A DNA stretch of 58,454 bases from Gemmatimonadota bacterium. Its GTDB lineage: Bacteria > Latescibacterota > UBA2968 > UBA8231. The first letter of the stretch is position 1. The number at the start of each line of letters is the position of its first letter. The position numbers were made by a program, and so were the translations under genes. Shown in pieces: positions 26,124 to 35,626 of this stretch. The notes below the pieces were generated by a model. It was not told where the DNA came from. It worked only from the letters and a program-made list of their open reading frames with translations, and searched no databases. The stretch is taken from positions 1 to 58,454 of the forward strand of contig VXML01000005.1 in assembly GCA_009841115.1 (NCBI GenBank). Reading direction: 5' to 3'.

Positions 26124-28325
26124 TTAGCGCACAGTCCCCTGCAACTGCTCCTCCCACTGCTTTCTAAGCTGCTCAAAAATCTCCGCCGAGCGTCCCTCTC
26201 GGTAGTACTCGGTAAACTGCTCTAAGTGCTCCACCCCTTTGAGCGTATCTCCCAATACCATGTACAAATGGCCGGCCAGGCGGTTACCCTGATAGTGGTC
26301 TGGCTGAACGGCCAAAATGGCTTGCACCTGTTCCATGGCGGGCGCAGCGCGATGCTCGACGATATACTGGGTGGCCAATAGCAAGCGGGCATCGACCGCG
26401 TCTGGGGCGCGGGCAATCACTTGCTGCAAATGGGCCTTGGCTTCCTCGGCCTGATCGGCGAAGAAGAGCAGGTGGGCCAAGCGGTAGCGCGCCGCAGCGT
26501 GCAGCGAATCCGCCGCTAGGATCTGCCGGTATTCGGCGCGGGCTGCGTCTAAGCGTTCCAACTGCTCGTATAGCTCGCCCAACTGAAGGCGCGCCTGCAG
26601 CGAATCCGGCTTGGCGGCTACGAGTTCCTCATACGCGCTCGCGGCTTGATCCAACTGTCCCAACTGAGCGTGAGCATAGCCGAGCCGCCCGTACAGATCC
26701 GCCGCGTCCGCGTCCTTGGCACTCAGCAAGCTCTCGTATGCAGCGATCGCTTCGGCGTAGCGGCCAGTGCGCAAATACACGTTTCCCAGCGCCAGCCGCG
26801 CCCGTGCAACTTCGGGAAAGCGGCGGATGAATTCGCCGTATGCAGCAATGGCCCGGTTGTACTCGCCGCTCCGAGCATACAAAGAAGCCAAATTGAAACG
26901 CGCCCACTTGATATCCGGGTCGAGCGTCAGCGCTTGCTCATAAGCGGCCACAGCGTTGATGGGCAGACCCTTTTTCTCGTACACATAGCCCAAGCGATAG
27001 TGCGTGTGAGCGTCGCCCTCCACATTCATCGTCCCGACCCGGAAATTGCACGCGATCGCCAACAGGAATGCGGCACCACAGCCGACGAGTAGGTCTCGGT
27101 ACATCCCCTGTCGCCATAGCAGGTAAAGCTCCCGGCCACCATACGCGGCAAATATCAATAGAATGGGAATCACAGGCAGGCGATAGCGCGCGCTGATAAA
27201 GAAAGCCACCACCGTCAGCATGTACGCGCCAGCGAACAATGCGAGCAACAGGGGTTCGGGACGGCGTAGCAAGCCGTTCCGATAGCTCAACCCCAATCCC
27301 ACCAGCGCCAGCGGTGCCAGCAGCCCGAAGGGGAATGCCACGCCGCACTTCCACAAAAGCACTTGCAGCAATGGCGCGTACTGGCGGGCAAAGTACAAGT
27401 CCTGATTACGGCCAATCTCGTCGCCATGCCAAAACAGATACAACTTGTACAGCAGCAGCTTTAAGTAGGCAAAAGGCTGCTGGCCTATAAAGTCCCACGC
27501 TTCGGCAAAGAAAAAGTCAGATTGAGCCGAAGGCTGGATCACGCCAGCCTCCACGCGCGGCCGCGCAGTCAATTCCAGCCACGCCGGCCCCGGCTGGACC
27601 GCCACAGTCTCGTCGTACTGGGCGTTGTTGCCAATGTAAAAATTGAGACCCGCGTTGTAAGAAATAAGCACCCAATCGCCGCCCACGTAGTAGTTGCGCA
27701 GCGTGACCGGCGCGATGGCCAAAGCGGTTCCCAACAACAGCGCGGCCACCCACACTAACCGGCCGCGACGCACCCACACCAACCACAGCGCAGCCACCGG
27801 CACAAACGCCAGCACATTCGCCACGCACAGCGCGGAAAGGCCGAAGAGGAATCCAGGCAACAGAAGCCGCCGCGGCCGCCCCTCGACCGCCCACAACAGG
27901 GCCCATAACGCGAGCAGATTTAACACCAGCGCAAGGGCCGGCGGCAGCAGTTCAGCCTCAAAAAAAATGAAAGGCCCGTAGCAAGCAGCTAGCCCGGCCG
28001 CCAGATAGCCCACGGCAGGCGAGAAGACGCGCCCCAAGCGAAAAATCAGCAGGCACAGCGTGGCCCCTAGCGCGGCTTGGACCAGTCGGGGTAGGGTAAA
28101 ACTCGGCTCAAAAAGCGCGTAGAGAGCGCCGAGGAAATACGGGTAGAGCGGTGGTTGCCAAAAGGGCTGATCGCCGAAGTGGCCGAGGGCCATGGCCGCG
28201 GCCGCTTGGGTATAAGTCTTGGCATCGACGAGGGGAAAATCGTAGAACGGGCTGCGCTGGCTCTGGAAGATGTACAGCAGCCGTAGCGCAAAGGCCGCGC
28301 CCCAGACGAGCGCGAGTTTTCCCAC
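26124..28325 (-). CDS. GT-C family membrane glycosyltransferase with C-terminal TPRs
   Basis: 733 residues from GTG at 28325. The first ~430 residues are polytopic (roughly ten to twelve hydrophobic helices) in the style of PMT/ArnT-like GT-C enzymes: an acidic Asp in the first outer loop (FPLVDAKTYTQAAA), the PFWQPPLYPYFLG motif, and LRNYYVGGDWVLISYNAGLN. From about 445 to the end are seven or more TPRs (HYRLGYVYEKKGLPINAVAA, ARLALGNVYLRTGRYAEAIA). GT-C enzymes use polyprenyl-phosphate sugars and act on the periplasmic face. The gene follows the barrel gene after 4 bp, so it is in the same operon. I infer glycosylation of exported proteins or glycans; the acceptor is unknown. Confidence 0.8.
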   Translation of the reverse strand: MGKLALVWGAAFALRLLYIFQSQRSPFYDFPLVDAKTYTQAAAAMALGHFGDQPFWQPPLYPYFLGALYALFEPSFTLPRLVQAALGATLCLLIFRLGRVFSPAVGYLAAGLAACYGPFIFFEAELLPPALALVLNLLALWALLWAVEGRPRRLLLPGFLFGLSALCVANVLAFVPVAALWLVWVRRGRLVWVAALLLGTALAIAPVTLRNYYVGGDWVLISYNAGLNFYIGNNAQYDETVAVQPGPAWLELTARPRVEAGVIQPSAQSDFFFAEAWDFIGQQPFAYLKLLLYKLYLFWHGDEIGRNQDLYFARQYAPLLQVLLWKCGVAFPFGLLAPLALVGLGLSYRNGLLRRPEPLLLALFAGAYMLTVVAFFISARYRLPVIPILLIFAAYGGRELYLLWRQGMYRDLLVGCGAAFLLAIACNFRVGTMNVEGDAHTHYRLGYVYEKKGLPINAVAAYEQALTLDPDIKWARFNLASLYARSGEYNRAIAAYGEFIRRFPEVARARLALGNVYLRTGRYAEAIAAYESLLSAKDADAADLYGRLGYAHAQLGQLDQAASAYEELVAAKPDSLQARLQLGELYEQLERLDAARAEYRQILAADSLHAAARYRLAHLLFFADQAEEAKAHLQQVIARAPDAVDARLLLATQYIVEHRAAPAMEQVQAILAVQPDHYQGNRLAGHLYMVLGDTLKGVEHLEQFTEYYREGRSAEIFEQLRKQWEEQLQGTVR

Positions 28326-28329
28326 TGCC

Positions 28330-31038
28330 TTAGATACCCAAGCCGGCGTACACCGTGATAAAGCCCTCAGTCACAGTGCGGGTTTTGATGTCTGGATCTT
28401 CAAAGTCGCGCGCGTCGAATTTCAGGCCGACCTGCGTGGTCAGCACGTAGCCCTGATATTCGGCCACATTGGTGATTTGGCTCGCCGTGATAAAGGACTG
28501 GAAGTTGTTGATCTCGGCCTCCAGATCCCGAAACAGCACGTATTCGACGCCGGTTGCGATGGTCGTGCGACGCATCACGGGCAGTTCTACTACCACGCCG
28601 AAGATCTCGGTCAACTCTTCGCGGTCGTCCTTGGTAAACAGGTCGTAGGTCTGGCGGCGGTATTCGCTTTTCCATCTCGGCAGCACCCGCAGGCGCGACA
28701 ACTCGACGAGATAATCGGCCTTGTTGATGACGCCAAAGAAAAATTCCTCCTCATCCAAGCCGAACTGGGTGCGCGCCGTTTGGCCAAGGCGCTGATGCCA
28801 CAGGTCGTATTTGAGCGAATTTTTAATCGTCAAATCCTCTAGTGGCTCATACGTGTGGCCGATGTACAGCGAATTGTTGAGCGCGGCGCGCCCCAACAGC
28901 GGGTCCAGCACCTCTACGTTGCGGGAGTCGCGCAGGGTATTGCGATTGTCCCACTGGATTAGGTTGTCTGGAATGTCGTCCTCCACGCTTTTGAGCACCT
29001 CCATGACCTTGAGCCGCCCCCAATTCGGATGATTCACATCGACGGTCATCACGCCGTATGTGGCGCGGTTGCGCTGGTCTGAGGTAATCCGCTCCTCGCG
29101 CAGATGCCCAACGGTCGCGCGAATTTCTGGGGTAATATTGACGCCAGCGTACACGTTGAAACCACTGCGGTCGCGCTTGTAGGGGAAGTCCGGCTCGTTG
29201 TCGTTTTCAAAGCGATCGATCCAGCCGTTGTTGTTGGCGTCAATGCCGTAGAGAAATTCGGGCCGATCTACGTGTTGGCGGAGAAAAGGCTCCTCGTAGT
29301 CGGGAATCAGATTGATAACGCGGCCGTTGTCGTTTTGGTTGAAATCGGGAATGAAATCGTTGTTTTCGTCCCAACCCGGAAAGACCGCGCGATCTACCGA
29401 CAGGGCGTCGTTGCGGCCCCAATCCGGGGTGCGGTCTTGATCGTCGTTGTCCTCGACAAATTCCACCAAGAACCGCTCGTTGCTGCCCGGGTTGTGGTCG
29501 GCAAAATAACCGGAATTGTAATCGATGAAACCGTCCTGCTCACTGATGTACGTCGAAGTGGCATAATCCGGATCCATGTGAAATGCCTCGACAAAAAAGA
29601 AATACGGAGAGGCGCGCTTCCACAGGTTGAGCATAAAGGCGTCCGCCGAGGGCTTCGCGGATGTACCCGACGAGGTGCTGTGATCGGTATTACCCTGGTC
29701 GGCACTTGGATAGGGATACTTGCGATACGTGCGGCTGTTGTCCCACTCGCCGTACAAGTGGAAGCCCTTGACATCTTCCAACGCGAGCGTGAACCCAAAT
29801 ATCTGCGTCGCCGTAGGCAGGCCGTACTCAAACGAGACGACCCGCAGATTGGTGTTGTCCTTGACGTTGCCCGTGGCCCGCGCGACCATTAGGAAGATGG
29901 GATCATTGCTGCGGCCGGTTTGGCGGTTGGACGTGGCCTGCACTTTGTAGTCGTTGCCCAGCACCAAGTCGAACTGGACCTGGCGAATCTGCGATTTGTC
30001 CTGTGACGCGACTAACAAAAAGTCCGCGCTGTTGAAATCGTAGCGCAGGCGGATTTGCTCGTTGCCGTCGGCCGAGATAAAACCCTCCTGCGGGAAGCCG
30101 CCTTCGACGACTGGTTCAAACCCAATTTCCTTGCCGCGGTCCACGCTGCCATCCAAATAGGTAATGATGATGTCCGAGCCAGCGCTAAAAAACGCCGCGC
30201 CACCCTCGCCATCGGCCGGCGAGTCGTCGCTGAGCAAAATTTCAATCCAAGAAATAGCCTCGTTCTTCTGATCCACGGTTAGTTCGCCCGTGAGGGGATT
30301 GCCGCCAAAGCCATCGGTGAGCGTATTCGACTGGTGGGCATTGACGAAGTTGAACCCCAGCGTGGTGAAATCCCCCACTTGAACGGTGGTGCGCCCCCCC
30401 ATCAGGGAGGTGTTGTTGGTGCGGTTGATGCCCTCGACATTCGTGCCCGAGCCGCCCGATTCGCTCAGCCGCGAATACAGGAAGGTGAGCAAGTATTTGT
30501 CCGTGGCTAAGTCAAACTGGACCCCGTCGAAATCGGGCTTGGAAAAGGTCATCGGCGTTAGCGTCGTGCGGATGCCGTTGCCAATGGTGAGGGCGTAGTG
30601 GTACTCACCAATAGAGTCCGAGGCGATCAGCAGGCTGTTAAACCAATTGCCAAAGCGGGCGTCCTTGAACAACTCGTTGCCGCGCTGCAAGGGCTGGCTC
30701 TGGCTATTGTTGTAAATGAGCCAGCCGCGATTGACAAAATTGCCGAAGAAGTCGTAGAAGTAGCTACCCTGCAACACCACATCGACGTAGCGCTGATAAT
30801 GCCTGCGGGCGTAATTGGAATACTCCCACTGTCGCCAGCGGTATTCGTTGAAAAGTTCCTGCGGGATATACCACTTTTTTACGGCTGGGTCTATCGCATC
30901 AAAAAGAACGCCCGAACCCTGTGGCTCGAACGTGGTCCTACCGCCGCGCTGGACGCCCAGCCGACTGCCGTAGTCCTGGGCTGTGGCCGCGCCGGCTAGG
31001 AGGCAAAACAAGGACGCAAGAAAAAAAGGCGATCTCAT
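28330..31038 (-). CDS. Predicted outer-membrane beta-barrel protein with Asp-rich calcium-type repeats
   Basis: 902 residues, signal peptide MRSPFFLASLFCLLAGAATA. The sequence is dominated by alternating aromatic/hydrophobic strands, especially in the last 250 residues (for example YLVELSRLRVLPRWKSEYRR, VLTTQVGLKFDARDF, final FITVYAGLGI), as in large outer-membrane barrels. Residues about 500-630 contain repeated acidic loops (DNDDQDRTPDWGRNDA, WDENNDFIPDFNQNDNG, IDANNNGWIDRFENDNEPDF) like EF-hand or thrombospondin type 3 calcium sites. I do not recognise a named family. AAGGAG precedes the ATG, immediately after a terminator-like hairpin. Co-transcribed with the GT-C/TPR gene; possibly a secretion or anchoring pore for the nearby surface proteins (inference). 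Confidence 0.7.
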   Translation of the reverse strand: MRSPFFLASLFCLLAGAATAQDYGSRLGVQRGGRTTFEPQGSGVLFDAIDPAVKKWYIPQELFNEYRWRQWEYSNYARRHYQRYVDVVLQGSYFYDFFGNFVNRGWLIYNNSQSQPLQRGNELFKDARFGNWFNSLLIASDSIGEYHYALTIGNGIRTTLTPMTFSKPDFDGVQFDLATDKYLLTFLYSRLSESGGSGTNVEGINRTNNTSLMGGRTTVQVGDFTTLGFNFVNAHQSNTLTDGFGGNPLTGELTVDQKNEAISWIEILLSDDSPADGEGGAAFFSAGSDIIITYLDGSVDRGKEIGFEPVVEGGFPQEGFISADGNEQIRLRYDFNSADFLLVASQDKSQIRQVQFDLVLGNDYKVQATSNRQTGRSNDPIFLMVARATGNVKDNTNLRVVSFEYGLPTATQIFGFTLALEDVKGFHLYGEWDNSRTYRKYPYPSADQGNTDHSTSSGTSAKPSADAFMLNLWKRASPYFFFVEAFHMDPDYATSTYISEQDGFIDYNSGYFADHNPGSNERFLVEFVEDNDDQDRTPDWGRNDALSVDRAVFPGWDENNDFIPDFNQNDNGRVINLIPDYEEPFLRQHVDRPEFLYGIDANNNGWIDRFENDNEPDFPYKRDRSGFNVYAGVNITPEIRATVGHLREERITSDQRNRATYGVMTVDVNHPNWGRLKVMEVLKSVEDDIPDNLIQWDNRNTLRDSRNVEVLDPLLGRAALNNSLYIGHTYEPLEDLTIKNSLKYDLWHQRLGQTARTQFGLDEEEFFFGVINKADYLVELSRLRVLPRWKSEYRRQTYDLFTKDDREELTEIFGVVVELPVMRRTTIATGVEYVLFRDLEAEINNFQSFITASQITNVAEYQGYVLTTQVGLKFDARDFEDPDIKTRTVTEGFITVYAGLGI

Positions 31039-31051
31039 ACCGGGCTCCTTG

Positions 31052-31089
31052 AAAAAAATAAGGCGATGGGCTTGGCTAGCCCATCGCCT
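31052..31089 (-). terminator. Rho-independent terminator on the minus strand
   Basis: AGGCGATGGGCT (31061-31072) and AGCCCATCGCCT (31078-31089) form a perfect 12-bp stem with a 5-nt loop. Read on the minus strand, it is followed at once by TTATTTTTTTC. It ends transcription from the CBM9-like gene (stop at 31128). The barrel gene start lies only 14 bp beyond the T-run, so the hairpin can also act as an attenuator allowing partial read-through. Confidence 0.88.
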
Positions 31090-31127
31090 GTAAATCTAAA
31101 CCGAATGCCGGGTCGAGCCAGCAGAAT

Positions 31128-32033
31128 CTAGTGATTGAATTCGGTTTTGATGCGGCCCCATGTGCTGGACTCAACCGAGGTGGCGGGAGCGGCACCCCAA
31201 TCAATGGCATCGTCGAGCTCGCTCATGACCATGTCGTTGTCCGCGCGGCAGCAGCCATTGGGCGATATCGACCAGAAACCCTGATAGTCTTCGAGAACCG
31301 ATCCACCTTCAATGTCGAAGTCGCCGAAGGTCCAGCTAATGGCGATGATCTGACCTTCTTCGAGGTCGGTCTCTTCAGCAGCGTCCCGGTCGCCATCGTC
31401 GGGAATGAAGTCAAAGGGCCGGATCCAAGCCTCGTAAAAATACGTGCTCTCGCCAAACTCTTCTCCCGAAAAAGTGTACGCGAACTTCCAAGCGTCGTTG
31501 TTGTCTGGATCGACGACCCAATCAAACGGGGGATTGTAACCGCCCCACGCGCCAGCCGTCGGCGGCATGGACCAGTTGTATCCCACCTTGAGGATGCCGC
31601 CTTCCGCCCCGGGGGCATAGCCGCCGCCGCCCTCGACCTCGGGGTGACTCGGCGACACATAGACTTCCCAAGCGTCGTCTGACCACCAAGCATTGGGCTC
31701 TTCGGCGTCGCGGGTGTGGACGTTGTCGAAGACCTCGGCCATGAAATAGAGCAGGTCGGTATTATCGTTCCAACCGACAATCTGCCGCACGCTCAGGTCG
31801 CTTACGTCGATCTCACCGCGCGCCTTGCTGTACACCGAGTCGGAGTACTTGTCGTTGCCGACTTCGTAGGGAATCTGGGGCACGGCGGCCCAATCGGCGT
31901 GATTGCCGTCGATGACCGGTATGTTTTCATCTGGGAACTGCACGGCGAACAGAAGTTCGCCAGGCGGGAAGTGAGCCAGAGCCGGTAGCGCAACCACCGC
32001 GGCGAGTAAGGCACTTACTAACGTTTTGCGCAT
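31128..32033 (-). CDS. Secreted CBM9-like (carbohydrate-binding/DOMON-like) protein
   Basis: 301 residues. The ATG at 32033 has AAGGAG six nt upstream, while the alternative ATG at 32039 touches the same Shine-Dalgarno, so I use 32033. Signal peptide MRKTLVSALLAAVVALPALA. The body follows the CBM9-like plan: a VIDGNHADWAAVPQIPYEV opening, LYFMAEVFDNVHTRD, WWSDDAWEVYVSPSHPEV, FYEAWIRPFDFIPDDG, ISWTFGDFDIEGGS. Such domains often sit in outer-membrane or surface carbohydrate-binding proteins of FCB bacteria. An acidic stretch (DDGDRDAAEETDLEEGQ) could bind calcium. It is followed by a strong terminator and then the barrel operon on the same strand. Confidence 0.8.
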   Translation of the reverse strand: MRKTLVSALLAAVVALPALAHFPPGELLFAVQFPDENIPVIDGNHADWAAVPQIPYEVGNDKYSDSVYSKARGEIDVSDLSVRQIVGWNDNTDLLYFMAEVFDNVHTRDAEEPNAWWSDDAWEVYVSPSHPEVEGGGGYAPGAEGGILKVGYNWSMPPTAGAWGGYNPPFDWVVDPDNNDAWKFAYTFSGEEFGESTYFYEAWIRPFDFIPDDGDRDAAEETDLEEGQIIAISWTFGDFDIEGGSVLEDYQGFWSISPNGCCRADNDMVMSELDDAIDWGAAPATSVESSTWGRIKTEFNH

Positions 32034-32191
32034 CTCCATCTCCTTGGAAATTGGCGTGAATAGAACGAGTTACTAAAGTACGCCTCAAGGTACTCCCAAC
32101 GACCTTCAAAGTCAAGCATCTTTTTCGCTGTACTGCCGCTCTCGCGTTCTCGTTGTAAAAATAGACAACTTATTGTTATTAAACGTTTTAC

Positions 32192-33913
32192 CTACTCATC
32201 TCCCAATACCTGACGAATGCGCTCGGCCTCGCGGTGCGCCGGGTCCAAGCGCAGCAAAGTCGTCCAAGCAGCAACCATTTCCGCCAAGCGCTGCTGGCGG
32301 CGGTACAGCTCGCCCAAGCGGTAATACGCCTTAGCGGATTCGGCGTCTAGCGCCACGAGCGCGGTGTATTGCCGGATGGCATCTTCTATGCGGCCGATGC
32401 GCTCGTAGGCGCGGCCTAGGTTGTAGTAAGCTCTCAGATGGTGCGGTGCCAAATTCAGCACCGTACCATAGTGTCCTATAGCCTCCTCGTAGCGACCGAC
32501 TTTCTGGTAGGTCAGGCCGAGATTGAAATGCGTTTCAACGTGGGTGGGATTCAGAGCTAGCGCGGTCTTAAAAGACGCGAGAGCCTCCTCGTAGCGCCGC
32601 GCTGCACTGTGCAGTATTCCGAGATTAAAATGCGCCCGCAGCCGAGTCGGCTGGATGGCCACGGCCCGCTGGTAGTGATGAAAAGCGCGGGCGTATTGTC
32701 CCTGCTGATAGTAGGTAAACGCGAGATTGTCGTGGGCGCGGGCGTTGTCTGGATAGCGCGCTAAGACTGCGGTAAACAAGCGGGCGTCGCTGTGCCAATC
32801 TCGGTTGCGGACGATGCTGCGCACACAGCACAGCACGATCGCGCTTAACACAACCGCCCAAATTAATCGTCGCTGTCCCGGACTTCTCCGCAGCCAGCAC
32901 TGCCCGGCCCACCCCCAAGTCAGGGCCACCGGGATCATGGCCAAGTGCAGATAGCGCTCGGCCATGCCGCTCGGTGCGAGGAAAAGCAAATTGGCGACCG
33001 GCAGCAGGCACGCGGCAAAGAACGCGCTGGCAAGGACGAGAAAGCGCGACCGCACCACCCAAGGCAGCGCGATCAACGCGGCCACACAGGCCAAGCCCGC
33101 GACAAACCACAAATCCCAAGGCGACGCTACCGGGGGAATCGACGCATACGAGTAATCCGCCGACAAATGCAGCGGCGCAACGATCAGCAGCAAATAGCGC
33201 GGCAGAATGGCCACGGCCGTACCGAGCCGCTGCCACGGGCCAAGGTCGGCCAAAAAATTGGTAGAAACCGGCCCCGCAGGAGCGTCGGCCAACGCCAACC
33301 AACGCAACGCCAAGACGCCGAGCAAGGCCACTCCATATCCCCAGTGTCGCTTGCTCCAAGCCGCTATCCCCTCCCGTGAATCGGCCAAGAAAAGCGCGAC
33401 CGGCAAAACCATCGCCGTCTCCTTCGACAGGCACGCCCCTGCGTATAGCAAATAGGCTAGTACGCTCCGCCGCCGATGCGCTAGCAAAGCACTCAGCGAC
33501 AACAAGCTGGCCAGCAAGTCGCCCCGCGCCGAGATCCAAGCGACTACTTCAGTCTGGAGGGGATGACTCGCGTACAGCAAAGCGGCCCACAGCGCGGCGC
33601 GATCCTCGCCGAGCAGGTCTCGGGCCAATGCGTATAGGAGCAAGCTATTGACCGTGTGCAATAAGACGTTGGTTAGATGATACCCCCAAGGGGCCTCCCC
33701 GAAGAGCTGGAAATCGAACCCCAGCGAGAGCAAGGTGAGCGGTCGGTACAGCTCCAGTCCCATCCAGCTAGCGCCAAAAAGCTCGCCTAGCGCCAACCCA
33801 CGCACCGCGTCGCTAGCGAGGTACGCCGAGTCGTCGAACACAAAGCCGTTGCCCAAGGTGTTGGCGTAACACGCCAGGGCCAACGCCGCTATGTAGATAA
33901 AGTGCGAGGTCAA
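32192..33913 (-). CDS. TMTC-like GT-C membrane protein with C-terminal TPRs (predicted protein O-mannosyltransferase homolog)
   Basis: 573 residues. The N-terminal ~370 residues are polytopic: FVFDDSAYLASDAVRG gives the acidic DD motif of the first outer loop, followed by WMGLELYRPLTLLSLGFDF and HTVNSLLLYALARDLLG. PLHLSADYSYASIPPV (about 245-260) is the DUF1736 signature of the TMTC family, which in animals O-mannosylates cadherins. About five TPRs follow (AHFNLGILHSAARRYEEALA, HFNLGLTYQKVGRYEEAIGH). Bacterial TMTC-like proteins are little studied; their substrates are unknown. Its position amid large Ig-like surface proteins makes those proteins candidate acceptors (inference). It is divergent from the PpiC lipoprotein across 48 bp. 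Confidence 0.82.
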   Translation of the reverse strand: MTSHFIYIAALALACYANTLGNGFVFDDSAYLASDAVRGLALGELFGASWMGLELYRPLTLLSLGFDFQLFGEAPWGYHLTNVLLHTVNSLLLYALARDLLGEDRAALWAALLYASHPLQTEVVAWISARGDLLASLLSLSALLAHRRRSVLAYLLYAGACLSKETAMVLPVALFLADSREGIAAWSKRHWGYGVALLGVLALRWLALADAPAGPVSTNFLADLGPWQRLGTAVAILPRYLLLIVAPLHLSADYSYASIPPVASPWDLWFVAGLACVAALIALPWVVRSRFLVLASAFFAACLLPVANLLFLAPSGMAERYLHLAMIPVALTWGWAGQCWLRRSPGQRRLIWAVVLSAIVLCCVRSIVRNRDWHSDARLFTAVLARYPDNARAHDNLAFTYYQQGQYARAFHHYQRAVAIQPTRLRAHFNLGILHSAARRYEEALASFKTALALNPTHVETHFNLGLTYQKVGRYEEAIGHYGTVLNLAPHHLRAYYNLGRAYERIGRIEDAIRQYTALVALDAESAKAYYRLGELYRRQQRLAEMVAAWTTLLRLDPAHREAERIRQVLGDE

Positions 33914-33961
33914 AAACCGATTTCCTTAAACAAATGTTTCTTTGTATAATGCAAAGTAATT
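33914..33961. promoter_or_regulatory. Short divergent gap with promoter(s)
   Basis: 48 AT-rich bp between divergent starts. On the plus strand TATAAT-like TGTATAATG (33943-33951) provides a good -10 about 13 bp before the ATG at 33962, which would give a leaderless or nearly leaderless transcript. A matching -35 is unclear. Confidence 0.4.
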
Positions 33962-35626
33962 ATGAACGTGCTAAGCAGAAATGTTTTGCGGCGCAGATGC
34001 GCCACGGCGTGGACGGCGTTGGTTTTATCGGTCGCGTGCAGCCAGCAAGACGCGCCACCGGTAGCCTTAGTCGGCGACGTGCCCATCACAAGTGCCGAAC
34101 TGCGCCAATTTGCGTCAAACGTGCTGCCGGGGCTACGTCCGGTCCAACAGGGCCAAGCGGCGCGGCAAGACTACTTGCAGACCTTGATCGACCGCCAGCT
34201 CATGTTGCGCCACGCACGCGAAATGGGAATAGACCGCGAGCCGTCCGTGTGGGTTGAGCAGCTACTCCAGCGGCGCACCTATCTAGCGAACCTATACCGG
34301 AAGCGCGACCTGCATCCCCAAGCGCAAGTTACGGACGCGGACATCGCCCGCTTTTTCGCCGAACACAACCTCGGGCGCGAACGCCTCATGACCGCCATTT
34401 TGGTTCAAACCAAGGCCGAAGCACAAGCGATCCAGCGCCAGCTCGCAGTCGGCGCTTCCTTTGCCGAACTCTCCGCTCAACACACGCTCGACCCGCGCGC
34501 GGCCGCCCAGCGCGGCCGAATCGGCTTTGTCAATCGCTCCATGGCCAGCCGCCTCGGAGTGCCAGAGGTCGTATTCGATCATCAACCGACCGACGTCGTA
34601 TCCGAGCCGTTGCCCTTGGGGCGGCGATTCCACTTGGTGCGCTTTACAGAGGACCGCCAAGTAGAAGTCGATAGCCAGCGAGACTTGCTCGCCCGCGAGC
34701 TAGCCAAAGCCAAGAGGCGGGAGGTCGAAAAGAAGCAGGTCGAGCTCCTCGCCTATGAATTGGGCTGGCATTTGACTGCGCAGGGCCTAGCCGCCTTGCC
34801 ATCGCGCGCGAATGCGCCTCTGTTCGCGTACGCCAACGGTCAGGTCTCCACCGAGGAATATCTAGAAGTTCTTAAGAAGCATCGGGTAACGCGCCCAGAG
34901 GCGCTGCAAGACAGCGCGACCATTGCGGCCTTTGCCCGCCGCGCCATCCTGCCGGAACTTGTCTTGGCCGATGCGTCGGAAAAGGCAGGCTATCACCAAG
35001 AGCCAGAAGCCGCAGCACATTTGACCAAGGCCGACGAAGAATTGCTGCTCAAAGCCGTGTATCAACGCCAAGTAAGCGCCTCAGTCACCGTGGACACCGC
35101 CGCTGTCGAGCGCTATATCGCCGCGCATACCGAGCGATTTACCATCCCGGAATCCATCTGCTTTGACGAGTTGATCGCGCCCAGCCCACAAGAGGCGCAG
35201 CAACTCAAAGACACCTTGACAGGCCAAGAGGATTTGGCCGCCTTGGCCAAGGCGCGCGGCTTCCCGTTGCGACCGCGGCGCGCCGATGGTCTCGTCTGCA
35301 TGCACCGCTACAACAGCATTCCGTATCCCCAACTCTGGCGCGCCCTGCAACAGGCCGAGGTAGGCGTCCTCAACGGCCCAGTGCGAACCCGCGAGGGATT
35401 TGCCTTATTCGTGGTAATCCGCACCGAGCCAGCCCGCCCAGAGCCGCCACAACAAGCACGGCAACGAGCACGGGCAACCCTCGTGCAGCAGGCCGAACAA
35501 GCGCGCTTTGACCAATGGATTGCGTCGCTGCGAGAAAAATACCGCGACGAAATCGACATCTCCGCCGAGCAACTCGCCGCCGCTTTGCCCGATTCGCTGC
35601 TAGCCAGCTTAGGACCGCGCGAGTGA
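33962..35626 (+). CDS. Lipoprotein with SurA-like N-terminus and two PpiC (parvulin) domains
   Basis: 554 residues. Lipobox ALVLSVACSQQD follows a basic, long leader. Residues about 35-130 form the SurA-type chaperone helices (VALVGDVPITSAELRQF, YLQTLIDRQLMLRHAREMGI). The first parvulin-like domain is about 135-235 (MTAILVQTKAEAQAIQRQL, SFAELSAQHTLDPRAAAQRG, GFVNRSM); the second is about 395-480 (ICFDELIAPSPQEAQQLKDT, PVRTREGFALFVVIRTE). It should fold outer-membrane or exported proteins in the periplasm. 19 bp separate it from the surface protein at 35646, so they are one operon, which points to that protein as a client. It resembles the TPR lipoprotein at 19345 in its first 100 residues. 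Confidence 0.85.
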   Translation: MNVLSRNVLRRRCATAWTALVLSVACSQQDAPPVALVGDVPITSAELRQFASNVLPGLRPVQQGQAARQDYLQTLIDRQLMLRHAREMGIDREPSVWVEQLLQRRTYLANLYRKRDLHPQAQVTDADIARFFAEHNLGRERLMTAILVQTKAEAQAIQRQLAVGASFAELSAQHTLDPRAAAQRGRIGFVNRSMASRLGVPEVVFDHQPTDVVSEPLPLGRRFHLVRFTEDRQVEVDSQRDLLARELAKAKRREVEKKQVELLAYELGWHLTAQGLAALPSRANAPLFAYANGQVSTEEYLEVLKKHRVTRPEALQDSATIAAFARRAILPELVLADASEKAGYHQEPEAAAHLTKADEELLLKAVYQRQVSASVTVDTAAVERYIAAHTERFTIPESICFDELIAPSPQEAQQLKDTLTGQEDLAALAKARGFPLRPRRADGLVCMHRYNSIPYPQLWRALQQAEVGVLNGPVRTREGFALFVVIRTEPARPEPPQQARQRARATLVQQAEQARFDQWIASLREKYRDEIDISAEQLAAALPDSLLASLGPRE

